DNA of 64,000 nt from Rhodamnia argentea (lineage: Eukaryota > Streptophyta > Magnoliopsida > Myrtales > Myrtaceae). The stretch lies in NCBI RefSeq assembly GCF_020921035.1, contig NC_063155.1, forward strand, positions 7,859,001 through 7,923,000, written 5' to 3'. The notes under the pieces were generated by a model. It ran no database searches. It was given only the letters and a program-made list of their open reading frames with translations, and was not told the DNA's origin. A program made the translations under genes and the position numbers. Positions within the stretch are counted from its first letter, which is position 1; the number at the start of each line of letters is the position of its first letter. Positions 35,310-48,490 of this stretch are shown here, one piece after another.

Positions 35310-36136
35310 GGGCGCGCATGGTAATACTTTCGCTCTAAAAATCAACTTTTGGCAAGAAGTTGATTTTTCTACTTCTCCTCAAAAGTAGAAGTTCATTTTT
35401 CTACTTCTACTTCGTAAATTATTTCCGATCAGAGAAATTCATTAGGTAACGGTTGAAAATTTATACTTCTGAAATATTATTAATGCAAAATATTCTATGA
35501 AAAATTATTATCGGTAGCTGAAAAATTTCTACTTCATTTTTGAACTTTTAAATTTCTTTAAAAATAATTTTTATTATTAAAATATTATTTATTTTTTACT
35601 TCGGCAACTCGGCGGCGGCGGCCGGCGTAGTGGTTGTTGGTTGGAGGCAAGGGATGATGGTTGGCGGCGGTGGTTGGTGGTGGCCAGCGGAGGTAGGCAA
35701 TGGTTGGCTAACGAGGGCAATCGGCGGGTAGCGGCCAGTGGAGATTTGCGGTAGGCGGGGGTAGGCAATGGTCGACGGTTGGTGGTGATTGTGGACGGCG
35801 GGTAGTGGAGATCGGCGATGGGCAGAGGTCGGCGACGGTTCGCGGTGGCGAAGGTTGGCGGAGGTGGGTATGATCGAAAAGAGGGTGATGACGTAATAAA
35901 AAGATGGTGAGACGAAAGTACTTCTTGACTTAGAGAAGCTATTTTTTTAACTTTTCAAATTGGAGAAAAGAAATTTCAGAAATGAAAATTCACTTTAGAA
36001 GTGAAAATTTCTCTCAAATGTAAAATTTTTAACCAAAAGGATTTCTCGTTCAGAAGTTACATTATCAAATGGATTTCTACTCTAGAAGCACTTCGGGAGC
36101 GTAAATCCACTTCTAGAAGTGTCATCTTGCGCACCT
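35310..36136. mobile_element. Second PIF/Harbinger-type element with GC-rich core
   Basis: The left end GGGCGCGCATGGTAATACTT follows TAA (35307-35309). The right end, complement of AGGTGCGCAAGATGACACTT, precedes TGA (36137-36139), one base off a perfect TAA duplication. Arms contain AGAAGTAGAAAT-like phrases. The centre at 35600-35870 is GGCGG/GGTTGG-rich. The design matches the element at 33714-34697 but with the core in the opposite sense (G-rich here, C-rich there). Confidence 0.65.
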
Positions 36137-36139
36137 TGA

Positions 36140-37078
36140 ACTTCTCCTTCGTGGATGTGAGCCCACGCGTTGTTTATGGTATATATTATTGGTCATCCAA
36201 AACAACATGTACTTGCTTCTTTCACCTTGAAAGTTGCACAAATACAACACAAGACTTCAACATATATTGTCTACTAGGTTGATACAGCTCATTATGCGAT
36301 TCTAACTAAGGGTGTGTATGGTTCTAGTGTAGAATCGAGAATCGGAAAAGCGAATCAATTTGAGGTTTTAGGGCATGCATGTTAGGTTCTAGGTTCAAAA
36401 AATTGGAAAACCTATTCCAACAGACTGAAACTTGGAAATTGAAACCTGAAACAAGTTTTTTTTTTGTAGTTTTATTGGTATTTGTCTTCGTGCCATCCCG
36501 CAGTATTTCATGTGTCCGATAATGAGTGTGCAATCAAGAACCACTAGTCTAAGTTTCCATTTGTAAAAAAAATTATGATAGAGACTTTGACTTTGTTAAT
36601 GTTACATATTCTTCATGTTTCTAAATATGAGTTGTGATCAATAAATTATAATAACAAGCGATGATCATTAAATGTGACAATTCACTATAATAGTTCAATT
36701 AAGAATACAAGTAGAACCTTGGTAGACTCTAGAAGCTATGACATGGTAAGTTTTAAGATATGCACGATAAGTTTCAAGTTTTAAAAAAATAAGGAACCTA
36801 TTTCAATGGATAAATTCCGATTTTTTTGTGTAACTTGTATGGAATATGAAATTGCTCACCTTTGATTCTAAAGATTAAACCTTTTTAGGATCATCATCCT
36901 CGACCTGTAAGAGTACAACTCGGTACTCTTGCTTATCATTCTATTATGTATCGAGGCGATGTGCACGAGCATGGCTACTTCTTGGACGAATGCACGATTG
37001 AGATCGAGTGGGCTCACATGCATGATAGGATAAGTTTTTCCAACTTGGGATAGCGTAGGATTCTGTTGAAAAGAAAGC
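36140..37078. other. Spacer upstream of the SCAPER homologue
   Basis: AT-rich with repeated phrases such as GGTTCTAGGTTCAAAAA and AACTTG.AAT. No gene or clear element boundary is seen. Confidence 0.45.
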
Positions 37079-37109
37079 TGGGCCGCGTTTAGTGAAGCCG
37101 CAAAGCCCA
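37079..37109. promoter_or_regulatory. Paired site II motifs before the SCAPER homologue
   Basis: TGGGCC at 37079-37084 and AGCCCA (TGGGCT reversed) at 37104-37109. They sit just before a CT-rich stretch (37123-37150) that may contain the transcription start. A leader intron ends at GCAG|GATCAC (37655). Confidence 0.5.
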
Positions 37110-38043
37110 AGAAAGTGAGATCCTTCTCTCTCTGTCTCTCTCGATGACCTTCGTTTCTCTTCTGCAGGAGTGGGGTTTCCGCGTCGCCTGGCCACGCCAT
37201 CGCTTCGTCAGACCAAGGTCGGATCGCGACAGGTTCCTAACTTCCGACCAAATACGGTGCTTATAATCATTGTCGACGTGAATGAACTTTTGTTGGAAAT
37301 GATTGACGATTCGCTGCGATTTTGCTTGTACCATTGAAACGAGAATTGAGCGTCGCTACTTGTTGTGCAAGTCATAGAATGATTCCGTTCTCGCTTTTGA
37401 TCGACGAGGGTCTCGCTTCTTCAGTTTTCAGCTTCTTTGGTGTTGTGGTTTGTTGTTCTCGATTCTCCTTTCTTGGCGATACCGGCTTAGCTATGTCGAA
37501 TTCTCTGGAAAGTTTCATTCTTTTCCCTTTTTTCCACGTGTTAGTCGTGATTCTGATGGGTTTTTCTTTTTTCTTCTTCTCCGGTGAGAGGCAGCTTTTT
37601 TGAACGATTGATCGTTACGGAAAATGTGCTTCTTTCGCTTGCCTTTTCTTGCAGGATCACAGAGAATAGAAGTAGCCGAATTTAGTACTTTCATTGCTAA
37701 CAGGGTTTGTTGGGACAGTGCTCCTTAATGCCAGCGTGAAAGTTTCTGTTTCCCAAAGGATATCATTTGGCATTGCAGTAGCTGTTGAAGATCTCTGAAA
37801 ATTGAACTATTTTTTGCGATAGTTCCCCCACGAACTTGAAAATGAGCCCATGTTGATGAATTCCGCAGGCGGGGTGGTTCTACAGGAGAATGCTTTGATT
37901 CCACGTCATGAAAGAAATGTCGAAATGGTAATTATGTTTGGTGATTTTTGCGCTGGCAAGTTCTGGTTACAGGGACCGATAAGCTCCTGGACATTTTGAC
38001 TTAAATCAGGCTCAATATGACAAGATAAAGCGGAACATGAAAC

Positions 38044-41000
38044 ATGGCAAGTACTCCTGTAGATCCCTGTGTTTCTGGTCCGGTGCTTCCTCTAGCATCT
38101 AAGAGTGAAGAGGATTGTAATGATATTAATGGCGCAGCTTTGGAAGCTGGCGAACTGCAGATTGTCCAAGAGAAAATCATCTGTCCTTATGATGATGCTC
38201 TCACTTGCAGGGAAGAGTGTGATGAGCATCTCGAACCTGTAAATAATGAGTACCCAGTTCGTGTTCGTCCTTCTAGTGACGAGGATGGAGTGCCTGTCGA
38301 AGTGGTTCCGCATTCTCGGGTGAGTGATCTGGAGACTCCAGGAATTGCTGATTCAGTGGCATCCTTGAACACAAGATTGACATCTCAGGATGCTCCATCT
38401 GAAGACACCAAGTATGAAGTGCCTGGGCAGTCTACTGCAGTAGCTACTGTCAGAGACTCTGGGGCCCAACCACTTAATGATGCACTGAAAGGTCAGATCA
38501 TCGGTGTTCCTGCAGAAGACGATTCCACTGAAAGCAAGGAAAGGTTCAGGCAGCGGCTTTGGTGCTTTCTATTTGAGAATCTTAATAGGGCTGTTGATGA
38601 ACTTTATCTTCTGTGTGAGCTAGAATGTGACTTGGAGCAGATGAAAGAGGCCATTCTTGTATTGGAGGAAGCTGCATCCGATTTTAAGGAGCTAGCCTCT
38701 AGAGTAGAGAAATTTGAGAATGCTAAAAAGTCCACTTTATCATCTCCTGATTTACTACCAATTAATTTGAAGACTGATCATCGCCGGCCACATGCTCTCT
38801 CATGGGAGGTAAGCCTGGTTCCAGATTTGCATGTAAATTGATAGAAATTACTCAAATTCTGGAAATCATAATTTGGACATTTGATTATGTTTACGTGATA
38901 TGCAGGCACCGTGGTATGCTGCTATGTGAATGAGTAGAGTAATCCTTGATTTTTCCTTTTGTCTATCATTTGGGAAAAACAGTCTGCAGTGGGCCTTAAT
39001 GATATTTCCTGAAAGCATAGTCACAATGAAATTTATCAATCCATTTGCTGCTAAAATAAGCTATGACCTTGATGTAATTTCTTTCCTTTGCAAATTTTTT
39101 TGGGAACTAAACCTCTTATACCTACCTCTCCAATAAATATGGTCCACCGCGCAGGTACGGAGAATGACAACTTCACCCCACAGAGCTGAGATACTATCTT
39201 CATCTGTTGAGGCTTTCAGGAAAATACAACATGAAAGGGTGAGTCTTCGTCTTGCCGACAGTGCAAATTCTCTGGCATCTGAGTGTTTAAAATGCCAAAA
39301 TATGTTGGATGGTCTAAGTAAATCTGATGGGAAAAGTGATATCACTGTTGGTATTAAAGATATGGCCCTGAAACCTAGAAAGCATAATGGAGGCTTTGAT
39401 CTTGTCTGTGGGAGCTCGACTGTAGAGATGCAAAAGGTCTCATCAGGGAAGCCCAGCAAAGTAAATTTTGGGCCAAGTGGCCATGTCCCTTCCCAAAACT
39501 TACGCCCTCCAGGAGACTTTGACATATCAAAGCCACATTTGAAGAATGGAAGTGCATCTTGCTCTGCAAGAAAGAGCTCCAGAGAACAAGGATCTGAACC
39601 AGAGAAGCTGATTGCTCGGAAGGACAAAGTTCCGTCAGATGGTGTGGTTCAGAGACACCCCAAATACGTGGATCATTTAAGAAGGCATGGTCCACTTTGT
39701 GGAAATGATAAGGAAAGAAGAAACATAAACTCATGGAAAACCTTAGATGCTTGGAAGGAGAAGAGGAACTGGGAGGAGATACTTTCATCTCCAATTCGTG
39801 TCTCTTCACGAATTTCACATTCCCCTGGACTGAACAGGAAAAGTGCTGAACGTGCACGAACTCTGCATGATAAACTAATGTCTCCTGAGAAAAAGAAGAA
39901 AACTGCTCTGGATTTGAAAAAGGAAGCAGATGAAAAGCATGCACGAGCTATGAGGATCAGAATTGAGTTAGAGAATGAGAGAATGCAAAAGTTGCAGCGC
40001 ACATCAGAAAAGTTGAACCGTGTGAATGAATGGCAAGCCGTGCGCAGCATGAAGTTGAGGGAAGGAATGTATGCTCGTCATCAACGCAGTGAATCTCGAC
40101 ATGAAGCTTTTCTAGCTCAAGTTGTGAGGAGAGCTGGTGATGAAAGCACCAAAGTTAATGAGGTTCGCTTCATCACTTCCTTAAATGGAGAGAATAAGAA
40201 GCTCATGTTGCGTCAGAAGCTCCATGATTCTGAGCTGAGGAGAGCTGAGAAACTTCAGGTGTTGAAAATTAAACAGAGAGAAGATTTGGCAAGAGAGGAA
40301 GCGGTAATAGAACGTAGAAAACTCATTGAAGCCGAGAAACTACAACGTCTTGCTGAGACACAGAGAAAAAAGGAAGAGGCGCAAGTTAGGAGAGAAGAGG
40401 AACGTAAAGCCTCAAGTGCAGCACGAGAGGCCAGGGCAATGGAGCAACTTCGGAGGAAGGAGGTTAGAGCAAAGGTCCAGCAAGAAGAAGCTGAAATCCT
40501 TGCACAGAAATTAGCCGAGAGACTTCGTGAGAGTGAACAACGACGCAAATTTTATCTGGAACAAATTAGGGAGAAGGCTTCAATGGATTTCAGAGATCAG
40601 GCCTCACCTTTACTACGGCGGTACATAAGCAAGGAGTCTCAGGGAAGAGATTGTGCTGAAGATTATCATGCAAATGTAAGTCCAGGCACTGCTACTCTTG
40701 CTACAGGCAACGCTGTAGCTCAGCATTCATTGAAACGAAGAATTAAAAGGATTCGCCAAAGGCTTATGGCTCTAAAATATGAATATCCTGAACCTTTGCT
40801 TGGTTCTGAAAATACTAGTATTGGATATAGGACAGCAGTAGGGACAGCCAGGGCCAAAATTGGTAGGTGGCTTCAAGAACTTCAAAGACTTCGGCAAGCT
40901 AGAAAAGAAGGGGCTCCAAGTATAGGATTGATAATTGCTGAGATGATCAAGGTACTTGGTTTTGTGCGTTTGTATCCACCCTTCCATCACCTGTTTGTAA

Positions 41001-44000
41001 TTCAAACCTTCAACGTGTGTAACATGCTTCGATACCCAGTGTGTTTTGTTTTTCAATTACAACATAGTAGCAACTATTGTCATTTGGTTGCAGAGGTTGA
41101 AGGTTGCAAAACTTTCAAAATCCTTCCGACATCTTTTTTTATGCTTATTAGTGTATGCAAGATGGTGGTGGTGCTTACGGGCACTCCTAATGATCCTGGA
41201 TTTTAAGTAAACTTCCAGTTTGCGCTCATTGGGTGGTTGTCCCCATCCTTGTACTTCAGGAGTTGACTGCTGGTTCTGGTGACATTATGGAAAATATTCA
41301 TTTATACTAGTTTGTGGAGTGGGACAGGCCGATTTTTGCTTTTCCTGCTCGCTTTATAGGTGAAAAAAAAAAAAAATCTCTATAGGACACGAAAGTGAAG
41401 CAAACCCAATATGGTCAAGATGAATCTTTCCATCTATGTTTAAACTTGAAACTTGAATGCCATTTGGACTTCTCTGTGCCAGTAGATATCAAGATGCGCC
41501 ATTCTTACAAGGTTTCTCTTTTGTTTTGCAACTTGAGGTGATCGTGCTTTTCCTTATGATTATTCTACTTCTATTGTTTGTTAGTTTCTAGATGGAAAGG
41601 ACCCAGAACTGCAGGCTTCACGCCAAGCTGGTTTGATTGACTTCATAGCTTCTGCCCTCCCAGCTTCTCATACATCAAAGCCTGAAGCCTGCCAGGTGAC
41701 AGTGCATCTTTTGAAACTTTTGAAGGTTGTGCTCTCAGTGCCTGCAAACCGGAGTTATTTTCTTGCACAGAATCTGTTGCCTCCTATCGTACCCATGCTA
41801 TCAGCAGCTCTCGAAAACTATGTAAAGATTGCGGCATCGTTAAACATCAGCAGCAGCGCTGGAAACAATGTAATTTCAAGTAAAACGTCTGTTGAAAACT
41901 TTGAATTAACATCTGAAGTTTTAGATGGTTTCCTTTGGACCGTGACAGCAATAATTGGTCACCTCAATCCAGATGAGCAACAACTCCAAATGAGGGAAGG
42001 CTTGCTGGAATTGTTGATCGCCTATCAGGTGATACATCATCTGCGAGATCTGTTCGCACTCTATGATCGGCCCCAGGTCGAAGGGTCTCCGTTTCCTTCC
42101 TCCATTGTTTTGAGCATTCATCTATTGGTAGTTTTGACTACCAGGCCTGGGGCAAAAAATAGTATTGACTGGGAACTTTTCCCAGCTGAAACTGAATGGG
42201 GACTTGAAATTGCTGGAGCTAAACCTGTGGATTTTGTTGGTTTGGGAAACTTCTCTGTGGATAACTCCTATCACAATCAGAGGCAATGTGAAGAGGGTGT
42301 TAGCAGAGTTGTGCCCTTGCCTGGGGTTCCAGAAATTTTACCTTTGACCAAAGGCAGAGAGATAATGAAGAGTAATGAGGCACAATCTGCTGTTAGAGAC
42401 AGCGAAAAGGCTATAATAGGAGATAGTGTGGTTCAGCAGGATAGTAGTCCGGTCATGATTGATGTCGCAGTTGAAACCGAACAAAATCTGACAAAGAATA
42501 TTGCTGAACCTTCCATACCTCTGGAAGACTGTAAATTGTCGGTGAACAACTGTGATCAGCAAAAAGATGAAACCACATCGAGCTCGAAGCCACCGGTGGC
42601 ATTGCTTCTTTCTGCTATATCAGAAACCGGATTAGTCAGTCTTCCTTCTCTGTTGACCTCTGTGCTTTTACAAGCAAACAATAGGTTGTCATCGGAGCAG
42701 GTAACATCTGCTAGAGATAATCTAGTTCCTTGCACTAATGCCTGATTTTTTTTGTCTAACTGCCACTGTGTTTTTCTTACTATTTGAGTCATCTAATCTT
42801 TCCCACACGTACGTGGGAATAGACTCTTTTTATCGCATCTCACAGCAACTGTTGCTGTTTCATACATCTAAATCCTTCAGTTCTGCTGTTTTGGATTGAT
42901 AAAATGCCTAAAAATGAGGCTTGATTTCTTGTAGATCAAACTATATTGCCTTTTTTTTGTTGTTTGTCTTGGTGTACAACGATATATTTGCTACATTGGT
43001 TATCTGGATTTGGACAGATATTCCGAGAAGTTCATTCATCTATTGATCGTATTATATCAAGAATGACATGTCCTGAAATAAGGTCTAGGCTGAATCATTT
43101 TTCGGCTAGGCATTTCCTAGTTAATTGTCCCTTCAGTCTGTAGCTGATATGACATTGTGGTATTTTTCTAGGTTCAAATGTCAAAGATTAAGTGGTTTTG
43201 TCACTTCCATTTCAGGCTCCCTATGTCCTTCCATCTAATTTTGAAGAAGTAGCTACTGGAGTGCTGAAGTTCCTTAACAATTTGGCATATCTTGATATTG
43301 CAATTATGCAGAAAATTCTGGTAAAGTGTGCATGTCCTCTGTGATATTGTGGTCATTTTGTGAGCATGCCCATAAGCATGCTTGTCTGCTAATGTATGTT
43401 TTGACCTCTCAGGCTAGGCCGGACCTCAAGATGGAATTTTTCCATTTGATGAGTTTTTTCCTCTCTCATTGTAACAGCAAGTGGAAATCACCAAAAGATC
43501 AGGTATGTTTCCTGTTGCACGATTGTGACTGGAACATCTTATGACGTACTCACAGAGTCAGATGTTGGATCAGTTATGTGTCTAGCTACATGAATTTCAG
43601 CGGAGATTATAGATTGAAAGTCCTGCGTATGGTTGTAAGCTGGGGATCATCGGTAGATTGGCTGAACAGGTTACATGTCATTACGTCCTTGAATAATAGT
43701 TGGTGTCTGTTGGTCAGCTAGGTGGGCTACATGCTGTAGTTTCTTCACTCCCATGATCATTTGAAAGCTGAAATGATTAGTGGCAGCATTTTCAGCTGGC
43801 CTCCTCTTATGCTCAAACGCTTTACTGTATTTTCAGGTGGGTCTTCTTTTAATTGAATCGCTCTTGCTTCTTGGTCACTTTGCTCTCTTCCACACTGAGA
43901 ATCAAGCGGTCCTGCGGTGGGGAAATAGTCCGACCATTCTTCACAAGGTCAGTGAAAGGAGACCACTCACAGCATCTTTTTCGTTTTTTCTTGTGTCATG

Positions 44001-44551
44001 TGTACAGTACCTGACTGCTTAGTGAACAAAAGCAGGTATGCGATCTGCCTTTTGTCTTCTTCAGCGACCCAGACCTGATGCCAGTACTAGCTGGTACACT
44101 GGTTGCTGCTTGTTACGGGTGTGAGCAGAATAGGGGTGTTATTCAACAGGAGATCAGCATTGACATGCTACGTTCGTTACTGAAATCATGCAGAAATGCT
44201 TTGCCGTCAAGTCGATCCCATCCAGTTTTAGACAATTCCCCTTATGGTTCCTGTGAGAATATTCAGCTGGGTCATGAAAATAAAAAGCCTCAAGCAGAGA
44301 AACTGAGGTCCAGCCGTAGCAGTGGAAGAAACTCTAGAAACTCATTAATCAAGGGTTTTTCTGCTGGAAATAATGCCAAGCTAGGGAAGAAGAGAGAGAA
44401 AGCAGTAAAAGTTTGTGAAGAAACTGCTCTTAAATATGACTTACCAATAACTGGGACTGCGTCCATGTTGCATTCTAGATTCCCTGACAGCTTCATTGAT
44501 AGCGCTGATAAATTCTTTGCAGCAGGTTTTAGTGAACTGGGCGAGGCATGA
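38044..44551 (+). CDS. SCAPER: SCAPER homologue (S-phase cyclin A-associated protein in the ER)
   Basis: Seven coding exons join in phase 0: 38044-38808, 39155-40951, 41585-42700, 43216-43320, 43413-43502, 43837-43947 and 44036-44551 (1499 aa). Residues about 168-230 (FRQRLWCFLFENLNRAVDEL, LCELECDLEQMKEAI) are the SCAPER N-terminal domain. Residues about 480-730 form a long charged helix rich in E, R and K (KKKKTALDLKKEADEKHAR, RRKLIEAEKLQRLAETQRKK). The C-terminal half is helical-repeat-like (FLDGKDPELQASRQAGLIDF, NLAYLDIAIMQKIL, DLPFVFFSDPDLMPVLAGT). In animals SCAPER is cytosolic/ER-associated, linked to cyclin A, cilia and tubulin mRNA decay through CCR4-NOT; the plant role is unknown. 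No zinc finger of the animal type was noticed. The ATG is the first in the exon and follows an untranslated leader. Confidence 0.9.
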
Positions 44552-45290
44552 TAAGTTCTTCTGAAACATGAAAGTCTAGCCAGGAATTTAAATCTGAAGC
44601 AGCAGCTAACCAATTGTCGGTCTTGTTCCTCTGGTGTACATCATATTTGTCTGGACATCTTAACCGCAAAAATGAAGCTTCGGAATAGGGTGGTGTTTGG
44701 CGAAAAAATCTCTGTTTTGTTGTGGTCAGTTGGTGAAAGGAAATGTTGAACAGGATGATAAGGTGCTAACTTTTGGGAGCTCAGCTGTCTTTGTAACTAT
44801 ACATGCTATTCTCTATACGCACTTGCTATCAACTACATAGCAATTGTTCAGCAGCGTTATGCTTTTCCAGTACGGTTAACTGATATAGGAGTGTGTATAT
44901 CTTTCGTTGCTTTTAGTACTTATTTCTTGTGACGGAAAGCTGTTGCCCTGCCGTCTTAGGCTAAGTGACACTTTAATACAAGTCGAGCAGCTTGGAAAGC
45001 AAGTTCTGGGTGAAGTTTCGGCATAAGCTGCTTCTTACACTTTGCCGTAATTTAGATGAATCTTGGCTTTCATCTTCATTTTTGTTTCTGTTTTTAGCCC
45101 CGCTCGTCCATACTAGAATGATCGGGAACTCGAGAAATTGCCACCGTGATCATTGATAGGGTTGGCAAGGAATGAAAATGAGAAGAAACAAGGTGATGGG
45201 TCGGACTCGTCCTTTTTCTGTCACTGGTAAATATGAAATTAGATCAAATCTAATCTATGTAACAAATGGAATGGAATACCAACTCGAGGC
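44552..45290. other. 3' UTR of the SCAPER homologue and spacer
   Basis: Sequence to about 45100 has the T-rich look of plant 3' UTR. The last 100 bases before 45291 abut an LTR. No gene is seen. Confidence 0.5.
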
Positions 45291-47897
45291 TGTAGTACCC
45301 CACTCTGGGTAGTATAGCAGAGCTGTGATGTCTTAGGCCATCACATGTAACTACTATCATTAATCAAGTCAATATTTTCATACAGCGGAAGATTTTAATA
45401 ATGAAATAAGAGGAAAATTGGCAAGCTAATACTCAAAAGACATACACAAACCAACATACCATTTTCGATATACATATATATAAACACAAGTTCACATAAG
45501 CAAACTAGATTAATATTCATATGGAGATGATAACCCGGGGATCACCTACGTCACCTAGCCCCAAATATGTACAATCTCGGATCTCCTACTCGGTCACACA
45601 TCAAAATGCCGCAACTCCAGCCCCAAGTTTGTGGGCTTCCAAAATACCATTCGGCTACTCCGATCCTCGCCTAGGCTGCCGTTGCGGCCGATCCTCCATC
45701 GATCGCCCCGCCGTCCTCATCATCGTTGCCATCATCTCCCTTGTCAAACAGATTATGGGTAATGGGACCCTCGCGCTGTCCGTCTATCACCGGGAAGACG
45801 GACACGAATCGGTATATCACCGGGGCCACGCCGACTCCGACATCGACAACAAGGGTTGCGGTGACACGGGTGAATGAGATCCCATGTTCATTGGGGATCT
45901 CGAAATCCTGGGTCTTGATCTCAAGCTCTATAGGAAGGCCGTAATGGGAGTCCGAAGGAATCGGAATGGAGCTCATTCCCGTCGGTCTAAAACAACATAT
46001 ACCACTAGTGTAAGTTATCTTAGCAAGTAAATTCAATCACTCTAATGCTTGCTCGATTCATCGTACATTTTGAATTCACAACTAGCATAACAATTAGTTC
46101 ATATACGCAAAATATCACATGGGTATGCAAAATGCAGATGAATGAATGTAAGTCTCCCATATACACCACTTACCACCAGAGTTTCCGAGTCAATTCCCGA
46201 CTCATCCCGGCTTTATCGCCGACCCTATGGCAACTCCCCGGCATGAGTTCCTCACTCCGAGGCTTCGCGTCATCATGCAGTCCACTTGGTGCCACCTACT
46301 AAGGCATCCCGCTCTCTCTCGGGAATTGATTGAATTTATTTTTGTGGCCTCTTCACCCTTGCAACTCCGAATCATCACACGCTATGCGAATGCATATGAA
46401 TGTCCCAATATGCTTTCACAATATGTCCCTACGCAAGATCGGGATACTCAACAGCGTCGTGCCTCGAGTTTAACACATCAAGGAGGAGAGTTTCGATTCA
46501 ATCATGTACACCTCATCGGCTCAATTCTTAGCTATGATCACAACACTAGCATTCATTTGGGCTACTAAAATGTTCATCTGTTTAGAAACTACACATTCAA
46601 TTCGGAGGTTTGGTTGGTTAGAGAATTACTCTCCACCTCAAATTTAAATGCTAATTACCCTACATCCTATCTCCAGCTAATTACCAATCTATCAATTAAA
46701 AGTGTGGTCATACAAATTGAGACAAGGTTAATAACGCTTGTAATCCGCCTCATGGCTAATTAAACCCTCAACCCCCATCTATTCTCACCAATCCGTTGAT
46801 CATCAATTTATATAGTTCACCGCCATAACAATCAATGTTTCTAAAACTAATATTTGCTATCTATTCATCATCACGGGTATACAATTGTCAAATTAATATC
46901 AAGTTTGTATGAAGTCAATTCTCACGCCACTTTACCACCCTACAAACTTCCACCTCTCGCTATTAAAACCAGCTAACCATGGATTAGAACACACACAATA
47001 AAGTAGGTGAGGGTGAGAAAGATTAGATTAACTCGCCTCATTCGTTGACACGAAAGGGTGAGGTGGTTGGACCTCCGGCGAGAACTTCGGGTTGGACGGT
47101 TGCAAATACGGGAGCTTAACCGAGAGCTTGTGTTCTTTGAGAAGAAAAGTGAAATTTTAAGAGGCCTTTTCCTCTCTTTCCCTTGGCATTGGAGGATCAC
47201 ATGAAGTAGAAGGCCAAATGACACAGCTCTCATTCCCTAGGTTTCACATCATCACATTCTTGGGAAGATTGAGAAGCTATTTGCCAAATGGCAATTTCAT
47301 TCTTACACATCACCACCATATGTGCACAACAACTCCCTCTTATTTTCCAATTTCGCGCATGGCCACCCTTAAGTTGCCGTCAACCACTAATTTTTGTTGT
47401 AAAAATTAACCTCTCTCGTTAATCCTTAGTCACCTTCTACGCTTTTGACCGCAAATCAATGAATTTCGGTTTCAATGTAGGCATTATCACTTAACTATAT
47501 TTCAAGATAATGGCTCATCCCTAGGCTCGAGTAAATTTTGAAATTGGAACCCGAACCATAGGCCTTGAATTCGATATGGACAGAATTCCTAAGGTTGCGT
47601 TCGTAATGACTTAATCGCCCAATGGATAGTGACGTCACACACTTTCCAGTCAATCGCTCCCAATATAACTTATTGCGAATACCTTTCGCAATATATTCAA
47701 AATGACCTTCATATGGGAAAATAAACCTTCTAACTCACAATTTAGGATTCCTATAATCATATTGGACAATATGTTCCAACAAGGACATTTGTTGGGAAAA
47801 TGTATATCGATCTCAAATTACAACATACTATGGTAGTAATCGACCCATTATAGTCAAAATAACGTTAGCTTAGCTAGCTAATTTTCAGGATGCTACG
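45291..47897 (-). mobile_element. Family A LTR, first copy (Ty3/gypsy, minus orientation)
   Basis: On the plus strand it runs TGTAGTACCCC...GGATGCTACG, i.e. minus-strand CGTAGCATCC...GGGGTACTACA, with TG altered at one end. It matches the broken LTR at 50393-61574 along its length with many transitions. It is followed at 47898 by the complement of a purine tract (AAAAAGGGGGAAGGAAC), as expected where a 3' LTR meets internal sequence. Relative to the second copy it has an extra segment near 46270-46415 and lacks one corresponding to 51905-52115. No target duplication can be confirmed because the internal side is degraded. Confidence 0.75.
45671..46036 (-). other. Open frame inside family A LTR, first copy (121 codons)
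   Basis: Sense to the element. The segment starting SIPIPSDSHYGLPIELEIKT and continuing EIPNEHGISFTRVTATLVVD is conserved in the second LTR (50772-51149). An overlapping frame on the opposite strand (45521-45877) is also kept at 118 codons in both copies. No known domain is recognised. It may simply be shared LTR sequence with few stops. Confidence 0.3.
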
Positions 47898-48490
47898 GTT
47901 CCTTCCCCCTTTTTCGAAAATGCATAACATAGCATCCGGAGCAACAGGTGAAAGATGATAAGTGGATCGAGATGCCGCGAATAAGTGATGTTTACGTGCC
48001 TTGCGGTGTTGGTGAAGGTCGGTTTGTGCCTTCAAATATGGCTCGGAGAGGGCCCCTACTGTGTGATCAAGGTGGCCTCGAGCTGAAATAAGATGAGACC
48101 CGCACAAGTTAGCTAGCCAATGACCCAGCAGCGTCGTGGTGGGGTGTGAATTGTGTGAAGACCAATGGAACCACGGGCATGGCATGTGAATTTAGTATCG
48201 ATAATTGACGAGTTGTGGAAATGAAAATGAGTATTTGTGGTGGAATTTTTGAGTTGATGGAATTGTGGAATTGCCGGAGAAATGTAAGATATTAAGGTCG
48301 GGGATGTCCACAAGAAATGGTTATGATTACGAGATGTAGCAATTAAGGAAGACAAGTGATCAAAGTGCACATAGGAAGTGTAGTAAGGCCACAAAGTTGA
48401 GTAAGATAATGACCATAAGAGTCTTGCATTTGATAAGGAGGGAGTACAAAGGCCAAGTTTCGAAGATGAAACTTTTCAAGGAGGGAAAAG
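47898..48490. other. Degraded retroelement internal remnant
   Basis: This lies between the family A LTR (minus) and a plus-strand LTR start. The right end holds a plus-strand purine tract (TTTTCAAGGAGGGAAAAG, 48473-48490) preceded by TTTCGAAGATGAAAC, the usual sequence before a Ty3/gypsy 3' LTR. No pol motif is readable. Confidence 0.4.
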
